The position numbers and the translations under genes are program-made. Source: Anaerolineales bacterium UBA5195 (lineage in GTDB: Bacteria > Chloroflexota > Anaerolineae > Anaerolineales > Villigracilaceae). Taken from it: a stretch of DNA of 64,000 nucleotides. The stretch is from NCBI GenBank assembly GCA_002412925.1, contig DHVZ01000059.1, positions 1 through 64,000 of the forward strand. The letters run 5' to 3'. The notes beneath the pieces were generated by a model. It saw only the letters and a list, made by a program, of their open reading frames with translations, was not told where the DNA came from and ran no database searches. The stretch's first letter is position 1, and every line of letters begins with the position of its first letter. Below, in pieces: positions 1-7,986 of this stretch.

Positions 1-126
1 TCTGACATCTTTTGCGTGCACACTTGCGTGTTTTTTTGCCCCAAAGAAGACTTTTTTCAGGTAGAATACACTGATACGGGCCGGACAACCAACTTTCTTG
101 CCCGCGCGATTGGAAAGGTAAAGGTT

Positions 127-963
127 ATGATCAATAAAACTCCCAAGACGCCCCCGCCTGCGAAGAAACCCGATAAACCCCTCAGGCCGGTGACGCTCCC
201 TCAAACGAAACCACCCGCCACCCTGATTTCTTCTTACAGGAAGCGCCAACAGATGGGTCCATTCATTCTCTGGAGTCTGGTTCTCTTGTTGGTATTTTCT
301 GGCATCATCCTGCTGGTTGTCTGGCTGGCCAGCGGAAATGGCCCAAAGATTACGCTGTTTGCGACAGAGACGCCCACACCTACTGTCACGCCTTCACCGA
401 CGAGTACGTCCACGCTTACACCGACTTCCACCCAGACGGAAACCCCAACCATCACCCCCTCGCCAACACCGGATAAACCTTTCAATTACACGGTTGTGGA
501 AGGCGATACCCTGGACGGGATTGCGAAAAAATTCAATCTTGGCGATAACGGCATTCCGCTCCTGCTGCTGCTCAACCCGACCATCAGCGCGGCGACGCTG
601 CGGATTGGCGATATCATCCTGGTTCCCAACCCGGACATGCCATTGCCGACCGAAACACCCATCCCCGTGAATTTACCGCGCGGCACCAAGCTGGATTACA
701 CCATCCAGGCTGGCGATACGATCGCCGGGATCGCCTCCAAATTTAACAGCACTGCCGAAGATATTCTCAAAGAAAACAGCATCACCGATGCAAACAAAAT
801 CCAGGTCGGGCAGGTGATTGTGGTCAGAGCCAACCTGGTCACGCCCACTGCTTCACCCCAGCCAACAATTACCCCCGGCCCCTCGGTGACACCCCCCTCA
901 CCATTCACACCCACCCCGCCCGGCGGCGTAGCGCCCACAGCGGCACCCACTGCAACCCCATAA
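127..963 (+). CDS. Membrane-anchored protein with two LysM domains
   Basis: The product is 279 aa from the ATG at 127, which follows a purine-rich Shine-Dalgarno stretch (GGAAAGGTAAAGG). The frame is open upstream to 16 but that part has no ribosome site. The protein has a Pro/Lys-rich cytoplasmic N-terminus, one transmembrane helix at about residues 44-68 and a Thr/Pro-rich spacer. Two LysM modules follow, at about 120-169 (YTVVEGDTLDGIAKKF) and 189-233 (YTIQAGDTIAGIASKF), and then a second Thr/Pro tail. LysM modules bind N-acetylglucosamine-containing glycans such as peptidoglycan, so a cell-surface wall-binding role is inferred. No catalytic domain is seen. Confidence 0.85.
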   Translation: MINKTPKTPPPAKKPDKPLRPVTLPQTKPPATLISSYRKRQQMGPFILWSLVLLLVFSGIILLVVWLASGNGPKITLFATETPTPTVTPSPTSTSTLTPTSTQTETPTITPSPTPDKPFNYTVVEGDTLDGIAKKFNLGDNGIPLLLLLNPTISAATLRIGDIILVPNPDMPLPTETPIPVNLPRGTKLDYTIQAGDTIAGIASKFNSTAEDILKENSITDANKIQVGQVIVVRANLVTPTASPQPTITPGPSVTPPSPFTPTPPGGVAPTAAPTATP

Positions 964-969
964 TTTGTT

Positions 970-1004
970 CTCCTGCCGCGAATTGGCGGCAGGAGTGATT
1001 TTTC
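970..1004 (+). terminator. Rho-independent terminator after the LysM gene
   Basis: A perfect 10-bp stem (CTCCTGCCGC / GCGGCAGGAG, 970-979 and 986-995) is followed by TGATTTTT. It lies 7 nt past the stop codon. Confidence 0.8.
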
Positions 1005-1035
1005 CCAGCACGGCTTTCGTAAAGCCAGCGCGGTT

Positions 1036-1118
1036 TTACCGCCAAGACGCCAAATCTACCAAGTGCACCAAGATTCTTGCAGTTTTCCTGGCGTTCTTTG
1101 TAAAAACTTGGCGGTGAG
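1036..1118. repeat. Intergenic inverted repeat, 'ACCGCCAAG...CTTGGCGGT' type
   Basis: ACCGCCAAG at 1038-1046 is mirrored by CTTGGCGGT at 1107-1115. A second, shorter mirrored pair (GACGCCA / TGGCGTT) lies inside. The layout resembles short palindromic intergenic repeats scattered in many bacterial genomes. No coding potential is seen here. Confidence 0.5.
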
Positions 1119-1160
1119 GTTTCGACTTTAAGAAAGCCCTGTTTTTCCCAGATTTCGATC

Positions 1161-1189
1161 TGGACAAAACCCGGCCTCTCGTGTAGAAT
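1161..1189 (+). promoter_or_regulatory. Sigma70-type promoter of rpsT
   Basis: TGGACA (1161-1166) and TAGAAT (1184-1189) are separated by exactly 17 bp, about 40 bp upstream of the rpsT start codon. Confidence 0.65.
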
Positions 1190-1230
1190 TCAACCCCGCT
1201 GTCTAGGAATCATTTTTTGGAGGAAAGACC

Positions 1231-1494
1231 TTGGCTAATATTAAATCCCAAATCAAGCGCAATCGCCAGAACGAGAAGAAACGTCTGCGCAACCGCGCTT
1301 TCCGTGGATCCGCCCGCGCCGCTGTCCGTGAAGCCCGCGCCACCATCGAAGCTGGCAAGCCCGATCAGGCTGCTGTGATCGCGGCGATCAGCCGCCTGGA
1401 TAAGGCCGCAGAAAAAGGCGTGATCCACAAGAACAACGCCGCGCGCCGCAAGAGCCGCCTGATGAAGGCGCTGGCCGCCGCCGAAACCAAGTAG
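1231..1494 (+). CDS. rpsT: 30S ribosomal protein S20
   Basis: This 87-aa, very basic protein begins MANIKSQIKRNRQNEKKR and ends in the Ala/Lys-rich helix typical of S20 (RRKSRLMKALAAAETK). S20 is a primary 16S rRNA-binding protein of the small subunit. The start is TTG, placed 6 nt after a strong GGAGGAAAG ribosome site. The gene is monocistronic: it has its own promoter (1161-1189) and a terminator right after it. Length and composition match the family. Confidence 0.96.
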   Translation: MANIKSQIKRNRQNEKKRLRNRAFRGSARAAVREARATIEAGKPDQAAVIAAISRLDKAAEKGVIHKNNAARRKSRLMKALAAAETK

Positions 1495-1519
1495 TTCTCA
1501 GCTGGTGACACGTTCATCA

Positions 1520-1551
1520 AGCGGGAGCACCGCTAGGCGCTCCCGCTTTTA
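1520..1551 (+). terminator. Rho-independent terminator of rpsT
   Basis: The stem AGCGGGAGC / GCTCCCGCT (1520-1528 and 1539-1547) is followed by TTTTAT. Confidence 0.85.
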
Positions 1552-1697
1552 TGCGTCTTGATAAGTTCACTGCGGTTGGCAGGCACTTCCAAAACAGGAT
1601 TGTCACCAAAATTTGTAGTTTTTGTCACAAAGATACGCAAAAACTGCCAAACTTGTGTTTTAATCAGGGTGGAAATCAATTTCACAAGGAGCTGAGC

Positions 1698-2195
1698 ATG
1701 TCAAAAACCACCGACCATCTCAAGGAAGCTTTTGCGGGCGAATCGCAGGCTGGCCGCAAGTATACAGCCTTTGCCAAGAAAGCCGAAGAAGAAGGCTATC
1801 TTCAGATTGCCAAATTATTCCGCGCTGCGGCGCTGGCTGAATCAATCCATGCCATCAATCACCTGAAAGCGCTGGGCGGGGTTGAGGCGACGGCTGATAA
1901 TCTCAAAACTGCAATTGCCGGTGAAAGCTACGAGGTAACCAGCATGTATCCGGGTATGATTGCCGATGCTGAAGCCGAAGGCGAAAAGAAAGCCACCACA
2001 ACTTTCAAATGGGCTTACGAAGTCGAAAAAGTCCACGAGGCTCTCTACCGTTATGCGCTGGAACACATGGACCCCAACGCCCCAGTGCCTGAATATTACG
2101 TCTGCCCGATCTGTGGTTATACACACGAAGGAAAATTCGAAGGCAAATGCCCGGTCTGCGGCGCGCCGGCCGAGAAATTCCTGAAAGTCGAGTAA
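1698..2195 (+). CDS. Rubrerythrin
   Basis: The product is 165 aa from the ATG at 1698, which has AAGGAG 8 nt upstream. Residues 1-130 form a ferritin-like diiron four-helix domain with the EAFAGESQAGRKYTAFAKKA start typical of rubrerythrins. The C-terminus is a rubredoxin-like iron centre with CPICG (C136, C139) and CPVCG (C151, C154). Rubrerythrin reduces hydrogen peroxide in the cytoplasm of anaerobes and microaerophiles. The gene stands alone between two terminators. The frame is open upstream to 1551 but that extension has no family similarity. Confidence 0.93.
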   Translation: MSKTTDHLKEAFAGESQAGRKYTAFAKKAEEEGYLQIAKLFRAAALAESIHAINHLKALGGVEATADNLKTAIAGESYEVTSMYPGMIADAEAEGEKKATTTFKWAYEVEKVHEALYRYALEHMDPNAPVPEYYVCPICGYTHEGKFEGKCPVCGAPAEKFLKVE

Positions 2196-2212
2196 TTTGC
2201 TATCAGCAGGAA

Positions 2213-2252
2213 TAAGCAACAGCGGGAGCGCACTGGCTCCCGCTGTTGCTTA
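2213..2252. terminator. Strong hairpin between rubrerythrin and argS
   Basis: A 16-bp perfect stem (2214-2229 / 2236-2251) has a 6-nt loop. The T-run after it is weak, so it may be a terminator of low U content or an mRNA 3'-end stabiliser. Confidence 0.65.
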
Positions 2253-2272
2253 AAGGGGAGACAATGGTCTGA

Positions 2273-2278
2273 TATAAT
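2273..2278 (+). promoter_or_regulatory. -10 element of argS
   Basis: A perfect TATAAT lies 86 bp upstream of the argS start. The -35 region is weak (TTAAAG at 17-bp spacing). Confidence 0.45.
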
Positions 2279-2364
2279 CCGACGAAATTATTCCAAGTCG
2301 TTCGGAAGCTCCGCGGTACCATTCACGAAAAGTTCCAGAGAACCATTCTTTCGGCAGGTGAGCC

Positions 2365-4212
2365 ATGTTCCAGCAAGAACAACAAATTATCGAAGCCAAG
2401 ATCCAGGCCTTTTGCGCCGAAAACGAGATCCCCTTGAGCGAACTCAAATGGGCGCCGATCCCCTTTAGCGGGGAGTGGGGGATTTCCACTTCCTTTTTCC
2501 AGTTGGCAGCCAACGAGGCCCGCGCGGGGCAAGGGAAGGGACTCCCGGTGCCGCAGCGTGCCGCCGAAATGGCGGAACAAGCCAAGGCCTATATTGGAAC
2601 CGCCCCCGGGATCAGCCATATCGAAGCAACCAAGGCCTATCTCAACCTGTACTTTTCCACGCCGGAATATGCCTCCCGCGTGGTTGAGACCGTTTTAACG
2701 CAGGGGCCCCGCTTTGGGGCGGGCGCGCCCAAGGGTGAGCGCGTCATGGTGGAATATGCCCAGCCGAATACGCATCACTCGTTCCATATCGGGCACTATC
2801 GCAATACCATTTTGGGCGAAGCCCTGGCGCGGGTCGTGGAATTTGCCGGGTTCGAGACGATTCGCGCCTCGTATCCGGGCGACATCGGCCTGGGCGTGAT
2901 CACCGTCATCTGGGCCTATGACAAGTTTTATCACGGGAAAGAGCCGCAGGGCATCCACGAGCGCGGACAATGGCTGGCAAGCATTTACACCGAAGCCACC
3001 AAGCTGCTCGAAGCGAAAGAAAATGAAACTGAAGCTGAGAAGGCCCAGCGCGAAGCCTATGAGGCCGAACGACGTGAAATGTACAAAAAATGGGACGCGG
3101 GTGATCCCAAAGTCCGCCAGTTGTGGCTGGAGACGCGCGAGTGGAGCCTGATCGAGCTGCGCGACATCCTGGAGCTGATGGAGGTCAAGATTGATGTCTG
3201 GTTCTTCGAGAGCGAAGTCGATGAACCCTCGAAAAAGATCGTCGATGAACTGATCGAGCGCGGGATTGCCAGCGACGAACGCCCCACTGGCGGCGCGGTG
3301 ATCGTCAAGATCGATGAAAAACTGGGCCTGGCCAAGGAAAAGTACCGGGTGGCTGTCATCCTGCGCTCGGACAGCACCACCCTCTATCTGACCAAAGACC
3401 TGGCCCTGGCTCAGGACAAGTTCGAAAAGTACCACGTCGACCGCTCGATTTATGTCGTCGATAACCGCCAGAGCATGCACTTCATGCAGGCCTTTAAGAT
3501 TTTGGAGTTGTGGGGTTTCCCTCAGGCCGAAAAATGCTTCCACCTGGCCTATGGCTTTGTCAGCCTGCCCGAAGGAGCCATGTCGGCCCGGCGTGGACGG
3601 GTGGTGCTGTTCAAGGAAGTCTACGACGAGGCCATCCAGCGCGTGCTGGCGGTGATCGCCGAGAAAAACCCGAACATGCCAGATGCAGAACGACAGGGCG
3701 TGGCGCAAAAAATTGGCCTGGGCGCACTGGCTTATTCGATGCTCTCGGTGGACAACAACAAGGACATTGTCTTTGATATCAACGAGGCGCTCAGCTTCGA
3801 CGGGCACACCGGGCCGTACATCCAGAATGCGTATGTGCGGGCAAACTCCATTCTCAAGAAGTCAAAAGTCGAAGTGCCTGCCCTGAGCTTGTCGAAGGGT
3901 CAAAAGTCAGACAACCCACAACTGGCGACTTTTGACTATGGTTTGACCAGTCACGAAATTGAGCTGATCGAACAGATCACGCGCTTCCCGGCGGTGGTGC
4001 AGCAGGCAGCCAACGAATATCGCCCGCTGTTGGTTGCGACGTATGTTTATGATTTGGCAACCGCTTTCCATAGTTTCTATCATGCGGTGCCAGTCCTGCA
4101 AGCGGGTAATGCATCCATCCGGGATGCCCGCCTGCGGCTGGTGGCGGCAGCGAAAGAGGTGCTGGCAAATGCCCTGCACTTGCTGGGGATTACAGCCCCG
4201 GATGTGATGTAA
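2365..4212 (+). CDS. argS: Arginyl-tRNA synthetase with a repeat inserted in frame
   Basis: This 615-aa class Ia aminoacyl-tRNA synthetase charges tRNA-Arg. The HIGH signature is exact (FHIGHYRNT, about residue 141). The KMSKS loop is represented by MSARRG near residue 406, as is usual for divergent ArgS. The C-terminal part is the helical anticodon-binding (DALR) domain ending LLGITAPDVM. Residues about 499-520 contain PALSLSKGQKS, which is encoded by a CCCTGAGCTTGTCGAAGGG palindromic repeat flanked by direct repeats (3861-3908). It looks like an in-frame insertion just after the catalytic core. The ATG at 2365 has a weak GGCAGG ribosome site. Confidence 0.93.
   Translation: MFQQEQQIIEAKIQAFCAENEIPLSELKWAPIPFSGEWGISTSFFQLAANEARAGQGKGLPVPQRAAEMAEQAKAYIGTAPGISHIEATKAYLNLYFSTPEYASRVVETVLTQGPRFGAGAPKGERVMVEYAQPNTHHSFHIGHYRNTILGEALARVVEFAGFETIRASYPGDIGLGVITVIWAYDKFYHGKEPQGIHERGQWLASIYTEATKLLEAKENETEAEKAQREAYEAERREMYKKWDAGDPKVRQLWLETREWSLIELRDILELMEVKIDVWFFESEVDEPSKKIVDELIERGIASDERPTGGAVIVKIDEKLGLAKEKYRVAVILRSDSTTLYLTKDLALAQDKFEKYHVDRSIYVVDNRQSMHFMQAFKILELWGFPQAEKCFHLAYGFVSLPEGAMSARRGRVVLFKEVYDEAIQRVLAVIAEKNPNMPDAERQGVAQKIGLGALAYSMLSVDNNKDIVFDINEALSFDGHTGPYIQNAYVRANSILKKSKVEVPALSLSKGQKSDNPQLATFDYGLTSHEIELIEQITRFPAVVQQAANEYRPLLVATYVYDLATAFHSFYHAVPVLQAGNASIRDARLRLVAAAKEVLANALHLLGITAPDVM
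3861..3936. repeat. Palindromic repeat inserted within argS
   Basis: The palindrome CCCTGAGCTTGTCGAAGGG (3881-3899) is bracketed by two exact copies of GTCAAAAGTC (3861-3870 and 3899-3908). The inverse GACTTTTGAC follows at 3927-3936. The core resembles the CCTGAGC..GTCGAAGGG repeat known from intergenic regions of many bacteria. Here it lies within a coding sequence and keeps the frame. Confidence 0.75.
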
Positions 4213-4309
4213 TGTTTATTGGCAGGTGTGCTTCGCCCCTACGGTAACTCGAGACATTTTTCGAGGAAAAATGTTATGCAGAAGACATGACGTTTTATAT
4301 TGACGATAA

Positions 4310-4318
4310 TGCTATAAT
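4310..4318 (+). promoter_or_regulatory. Extended -10 promoter of the cDPG synthetase-like gene
   Basis: TGC-TATAAT is a textbook extended -10 element. Transcription would begin near 4325 and give a leader of about 235 nt. Confidence 0.55.
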
Positions 4319-4350
4319 CTCCTCACTAGCAATTTCGCCTTCTTTTGGCG

Positions 4351-4383
4351 CTTTTGGGCATCACAGCCCCAGAAGTGATGTGA
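4351..4383 (+). pseudogene. Relic of an argS 3' end
   Basis: Reading from 4351 gives LLGITAPEVM followed by TGA. This differs at one residue from the last ten residues of ArgS (LLGITAPDVM) encoded 140 bp upstream. Nothing upstream of it is open, so it would be a remnant of a duplicated or replaced argS copy. Confidence 0.45.
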
Positions 4384-4563
4384 CGTAGTGGCCACAGGTC
4401 GCTGCGAAAGTCAGCAGGTCCCGGTTCCGTCATGGGCCCCGAAACGAGCAGAGAGTCTCCTTTGAAGCGCGGGAGGTTCTTTGCATGTTTTGTTTTACAA
4501 GAGCGCCATCGATCTTGAGCGCGACCCGCTGAAATTCATCTATTTCTGTCAAGGAGAAATTGC

Positions 4564-5889
4564 ATGTCCCCCATCAAAACCCTGATCATGGGAGCCGCCG
4601 GACGCGACTTCCACAACTTCAACACCTTCTTCCGCGGGAACAAGGATTATGAAGTCGTCGCCTTTACCGCGACCCAGATTCCCGATATCGCCGGCCGCGC
4701 TTATCCTGCCGCGCTGGCTGGCGACCTTTACCCCAAGGGTATTCCGATCTTCGTCGAAGAAGACCTGCCCGAACTGATCAAAAAACACAAGGTTGAGCAG
4801 GTGGTCTTCGCGTACAGCGACGTTCCGCACGAAGTTGTCATGCACAAAGCTTCCCAGGTGAATGCCCTCGGCGCCGATTTTATCCTGATGGGCAGCGCCC
4901 GCACCCAGGTCAAGTCGACCAAACCGGTCGTCTCCGTCTGCGCCGTGCGCACCGGCTCGGGCAAAAGCCAGACCACCCGCCGTGTCTCCCTGATCCTGCG
5001 CGGGATGGGCTACAAAGTGGCTGCCATCCGCCACCCGATGCCCTACGGCGACCTGGTCAAACAGGAAGTCCAGCGCTTCGCGACCTATGCCGATCTCGAC
5101 AAGCACGAATGCACCATCGAAGAGCGCGAAGAGTACGAACCCCACATCGATAACGGCGTGATCGTCTACGCCGGCGTCGATTACGAAAAAATCCTGCGCG
5201 CCGCGGAAAAAGAAGTTGACATCATCCTGTGGGATGGCGGCAACAATGACTTCCCCTTCTATGTTTCCGACATGCAGATCGTCGTTGCTGACCCGCACCG
5301 CGCCGGTCACGAGAGCACCTACCACCCCGGCGAGACCAACGTCCGCGCCGCCGACATCTTCGTGATCAACAAAGTCGACACCGCCGATCCTGAGAAGGTC
5401 ATCCAGGTGCGCGAGAACCTGCGCAAGATGAACCCCAACGCGATCGTCATCGAAGGCGCCTCCCCGCTCTTTGTCGATGACCCCGCTGCGATCCAGGGCA
5501 AGCGCGTCCTGGTGGTTGAAGACGGCCCGACCCTGACCCACGGCGAAATGGCCTACGGCGCCGGTTACGTCGCTGCCCGCCGCTTTGGCGCGAAAGAAAT
5601 CGTCGACCCGCGCCCGTTCGCGGTCAAATCGATTGCCGCCACCTACGTCAAGTATCCCAAAACTGGCCCGATTCTTCCGGCCATGGGCTACGGTGAAGCG
5701 CAGATGAAAGACCTCGAAGCCACGATCAAGAAGGCGGATGTGGACCTGGTGATCATCGGCACCCCGATCGACCTGACCCGCGTGATCAAGATCGACAAGC
5801 CCTACCAGCGTGTGCGCTACGAACTCCAGGAAATCGGCCAGCCAACCCTGGAAGACCTGCTGATGAAGAAGTTTGGCAAGAAGAAGTAA
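4564..5889 (+). CDS. Cyclic 2,3-diphosphoglycerate synthetase-family GTPase
   Basis: The product is 441 aa. An N-terminal Rossmann-like part (KTLIMGAAGRDFHNFN) is followed by a P-loop at residues 128-136 (VRTGSGKSQTT), a DGGNNDFPF segment and an NKVD guanine-specificity-like motif (VINKVDTAD). This arrangement is that of archaeal cyclic 2,3-diphosphoglycerate synthetase and its bacterial homologues. The archaeal enzymes make the thermoprotectant cDPG from 2,3-diphosphoglycerate and ATP. In bacteria the substrate is not established, so the name describes the family. The start has AAGGAG 8 nt upstream. The gene has its own promoter, a long structured leader and a terminator. Confidence 0.8.
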   Translation: MSPIKTLIMGAAGRDFHNFNTFFRGNKDYEVVAFTATQIPDIAGRAYPAALAGDLYPKGIPIFVEEDLPELIKKHKVEQVVFAYSDVPHEVVMHKASQVNALGADFILMGSARTQVKSTKPVVSVCAVRTGSGKSQTTRRVSLILRGMGYKVAAIRHPMPYGDLVKQEVQRFATYADLDKHECTIEEREEYEPHIDNGVIVYAGVDYEKILRAAEKEVDIILWDGGNNDFPFYVSDMQIVVADPHRAGHESTYHPGETNVRAADIFVINKVDTADPEKVIQVRENLRKMNPNAIVIEGASPLFVDDPAAIQGKRVLVVEDGPTLTHGEMAYGAGYVAARRFGAKEIVDPRPFAVKSIAATYVKYPKTGPILPAMGYGEAQMKDLEATIKKADVDLVIIGTPIDLTRVIKIDKPYQRVRYELQEIGQPTLEDLLMKKFGKKK

Positions 5890-5909
5890 GTCGGTAAATT
5901 GGCAAGTTG

Positions 5910-5949
5910 GGAGTCGGGTGAGAGAGTTCACCCGACTCCTTTTGTTTTT
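5910..5949 (+). terminator. Rho-independent terminator
   Basis: The 12-bp stem GGAGTCGGGTGA / TCACCCGACTCC (5910-5921 / 5928-5939) is followed by TTTTGTTTTT. Confidence 0.9.
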
Positions 5950-6054
5950 CCAAGACAGATGACACTTTGTGAAAATGAACATGCGTGACAAAGCCATGAC
6001 ACCTTTCAGGGGGCATGGGGGTTAAAATTTGCGCTGGTAACTATTCAACCGAGG

Positions 6055-6142
6055 GTGCGTCGCACCCGACAGTGTGACAAAAATTTGTTAAATGGAAGCT
6101 TTCTGCGCTTGAAACCAGCTCGTTTAGCCTGGTGCGACGCAC
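6055..6142. repeat. 88-bp element with 12-bp terminal inverted repeats, copy 1
   Basis: GTGCGTCGCACC (6055-6066) and its exact reverse complement GGTGCGACGCAC (6131-6142) bound 64 bp of non-coding DNA. A second element of exactly 88 bp with matching ends lies at 10335-10422, in the opposite orientation. It ends 34 bp before the bioY start and may carry or disturb its promoter. Confidence 0.6.
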
Positions 6143-6176
6143 TACTTAAATCTGAACATGGAGACTTTTCAACCCG

Positions 6177-6746
6177 ATGTCCGCTTTTGCCCCGACCCTC
6201 GCCTCCCGCAGCCTGCCAACTGTTAAACCGGCAGCCCGCGACCTGCTGTTGATCACCGCTGGCGCACTCTTTGTCGCCGCCCTCTCGCAGGTAAAAATTC
6301 CCCTGCCCTTGACCCCCGTCCCGCTGACCGGGCAAACTTTTGCCGTCCTGCTGGTCGGCGCGGCCCTCGGCGCCAAGCGCGGCTTCGGCTCCCTGGGCCT
6401 GTATCTGGCGCTCGGCGCGCTCGGCCTGCCGTTTTTCGCCGGTGGCACCAGCGGCCTGAGCTACATGTCCGGCCCAACGCTCGGTTACCTGGTCGGTTTT
6501 CTGGCCGCCGCTGCGCTGACAGGTTTCCTGGCCGAGCGCGGCCTCGACCGCAAAGTTTCAACCGCTATTCTGGCATTTCTCGCCGGGCAGGCTGTCATTT
6601 ACCTGTTTGGAATCGCCTGGCTTTCGGTCCTGCTTGGCTTCCAAAAAGCCATCCTGGCCGGTCTCATGCCCTTCCTGCTCGGCGACGCGCTGAAGATCGG
6701 CGCGGCTGCGCTGGCGCTCCCGGCGGCCTGGAAATTGGTCAAGTAA
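6177..6746 (+). CDS. bioY: Biotin ECF transporter S component BioY
   Basis: The 189-aa hydrophobic protein has five to six predicted membrane helices. It carries the BioY hallmarks VKIPLPLTPVPLTGQTFAVL near residue 40 and the Gly-rich GAALGAKRG...LYLALGALGLPFFAGG segment. BioY captures biotin and normally works with the shared EcfA/EcfT energy-coupling module. No such genes are in this window. The ATG at 6177 lacks a clear ribosome site, and the 88-bp repeat sits directly upstream. It is a single gene with its own terminator. Confidence 0.92.
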   Translation: MSAFAPTLASRSLPTVKPAARDLLLITAGALFVAALSQVKIPLPLTPVPLTGQTFAVLLVGAALGAKRGFGSLGLYLALGALGLPFFAGGTSGLSYMSGPTLGYLVGFLAAAALTGFLAERGLDRKVSTAILAFLAGQAVIYLFGIAWLSVLLGFQKAILAGLMPFLLGDALKIGAAALALPAAWKLVK

Positions 6747-6765
6747 AAGAACATCTCGTGACGAC

Positions 6766-6806
6766 AAAAAATCTCATCGGCAAAACGCCTGGTGAGATTT
6801 TTTATT
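6766..6806 (+). terminator. Rho-independent terminator of bioY
   Basis: AAAAAATCTCATC (6766-6778) pairs with GGTGAGATTTTTT (6791-6803), leaving a T-run. Confidence 0.85.
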
Positions 6807-6919
6807 TACCAGATGCCAAGCATGCCCCCATGGTCATGATTGGCACAGGATCTTAATGGAGGCCGTACACAATTTTGTTACAATGAATCACAGATAACCT
6901 GTCATTCGAGGAGAGGAAG

Positions 6920-7933
6920 ATGCAAAAACGCACCTGCTATTTCATTTTGATTGCAATTGTGATGACCGTGGCCACCCTGGCCTGTAACCTGCCAGGCACG
7001 ACCGCCGTCCCAGAAAATACGCCCGATACGTTGGGAACCTCGGTTGCACTGACAGTGCAGGCGGAATTGACACAGGCGATCCTATCTCAACAAACAATGA
7101 CACCCACCATTGACGCTATCCCTGCCACGCTGACCCTGACTTCGACAAACCCCGCACTCACTGAAACCCCACAGCCGACTGCCACCATTACGGCGCTTCC
7201 CTGTAACCAGGTCAGTTTCGTCTCAGATGTCAGCGTGCCAGACGGCACGGTCTTTGAAACCGGTCAAGCCTTTACAAAAACCTGGCGTTTAAAGAATACC
7301 GGCTCCTGCACCTGGACATCGGACTATCAACTGGTCTTCGTCAGCGGCGACCAGATGAACGGACCGGGCGCACAATCGCTGACCAGTGGCACAGTCGCCC
7401 CCGGCAGCACCGTGGATGTCTCGGTCAACCTGGTGGCGCCTGCCAGCGCGGGCACCTACCGCGGCAACTGGAAAATCCGTGAGCCGGGCGGCGCCACGTT
7501 CGGGCTGAGCACGGGCGCGTTCTGGGTCGAAATCAAGGCCGAAAGCCCTGGCGCGGTTGAGCCGCCTCCGGCGGAAGCCCAAATGCCAGACCTGGCTGTG
7601 ACTGAATTCACCATCTCGCCCTCCACGCCAATCCAGGGCCAAAATGCACATATTCGCATCGGTGTCTACAACCATGGCAACAAACTGGCTTCGCAATTTA
7701 CGGTCCAGTGGTTTGGGTTGAGCACCTTTGCCAATCCCAGTTGTTCGTGGGATGTGATGGACATCCTCCCGCCTAGTGGAGGCAAGATTTTGCAGTGCGA
7801 CTTTGTCTTCAACAGTTGGTACCCAATTAACAAGACTTCGCTCGTGATTGTGGATTCTACCAATCATGTTCAGGAAAGCAACGAAGGCAACAACCAGCGC
7901 ACCATCTCACCCTTTGGGGTGAACAAGCCGTAA
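6920..7933 (+). CDS. Lipoprotein with NBR1-type Ig-like and CARDB domains
   Basis: The product is 337 aa with a lipoprotein signal (TVATLAC, Cys near residue 19) and a Thr-rich linker. An Ig-like domain at about 93-212 is of the 'next to BRCA1' type (CNQVSFVSDVSVPDGT, TKTWRLKNTGSCTW, APASAGTYRGNWKI). A CARDB-like beta-sandwich follows at about 222-330 (PDLAVTEFTISPSTP). This makes it a surface-displayed adhesive or scaffold lipoprotein; no ligand is known. The ATG has GAGGAG 8 nt upstream. Proteins of this layout are common in Anaerolineae. Confidence 0.82.
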   Translation: MQKRTCYFILIAIVMTVATLACNLPGTTAVPENTPDTLGTSVALTVQAELTQAILSQQTMTPTIDAIPATLTLTSTNPALTETPQPTATITALPCNQVSFVSDVSVPDGTVFETGQAFTKTWRLKNTGSCTWTSDYQLVFVSGDQMNGPGAQSLTSGTVAPGSTVDVSVNLVAPASAGTYRGNWKIREPGGATFGLSTGAFWVEIKAESPGAVEPPPAEAQMPDLAVTEFTISPSTPIQGQNAHIRIGVYNHGNKLASQFTVQWFGLSTFANPSCSWDVMDILPPSGGKILQCDFVFNSWYPINKTSLVIVDSTNHVQESNEGNNQRTISPFGVNKP

Positions 7934-7954
7934 ATGCTGCTAATTTTTAGGCCG

Positions 7955-7986
7955 GTTAGGCGCTGGTCAGGAGACCAGCGCCTAAC
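7955..7986. repeat. 14-bp perfect hairpin after the Ig-like lipoprotein
   Basis: GTTAGGCGCTGGTC pairs with GACCAGCGCCTAAC across an AGGA loop. No T-run follows, so it is more likely an mRNA 3' end or a repeat than an intrinsic terminator. Confidence 0.5.

Larger units (their letters stand above)
4213..4563 (+). other. 351-bp intergenic region: promoter, gene relic and structured leader
   Basis: From left to right it holds the following. There is a half copy of a GTGCTTCGCCCCTAC repeat (4228-4242), then an A/T hairpin ACATTTTT-CGAGG-AAAAATGT (4254-4274). An extended -10 promoter follows at 4310-4318, then a stretch that reads like the end of argS (4351-4383). A GC-rich segment (about 4384-4490) can form several stems. 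One is AGAGAGTCTCC / GGGAGGTTCTTT around 4450-4483. The segment lies in the 5' leader of the downstream GTPase gene. I could not match it to a riboswitch, SRP RNA or T-box. Confidence 0.5.

Noticed and set aside
2695..3807. - strand open frame of 370 codons inside argS
   Set aside because: It is fully antisense to ArgS and lacks recognisable domains.
4384..4500. Possible signal recognition particle RNA or T-box in the 4.4-kb leader
   Set aside because: The GUCAGG...GGAAGG..AGCAG core of SRP RNA and the UGGNACCGCG box of T-box leaders are not present. It is kept only as an unidentified structured region.
4549..5997. Long - strand open frame (482 codons) opposite the cDPG synthetase-like gene
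   Set aside because: It mirrors a gene with clear motifs, promoter and terminator. Its own translation is His/Asp-rich without any family pattern, as expected of an antisense shadow in GC-rich DNA.
6067..6110. Biotin (BirA) operator upstream of bioY, TGACAAAAATTTGTTA
   Set aside because: The related subterminal sequence also occurs in the second 88-bp repeat near an unrelated gene, so it is better explained as part of the repeat. It also lacks the long-spaced TTGTNAACC halves.
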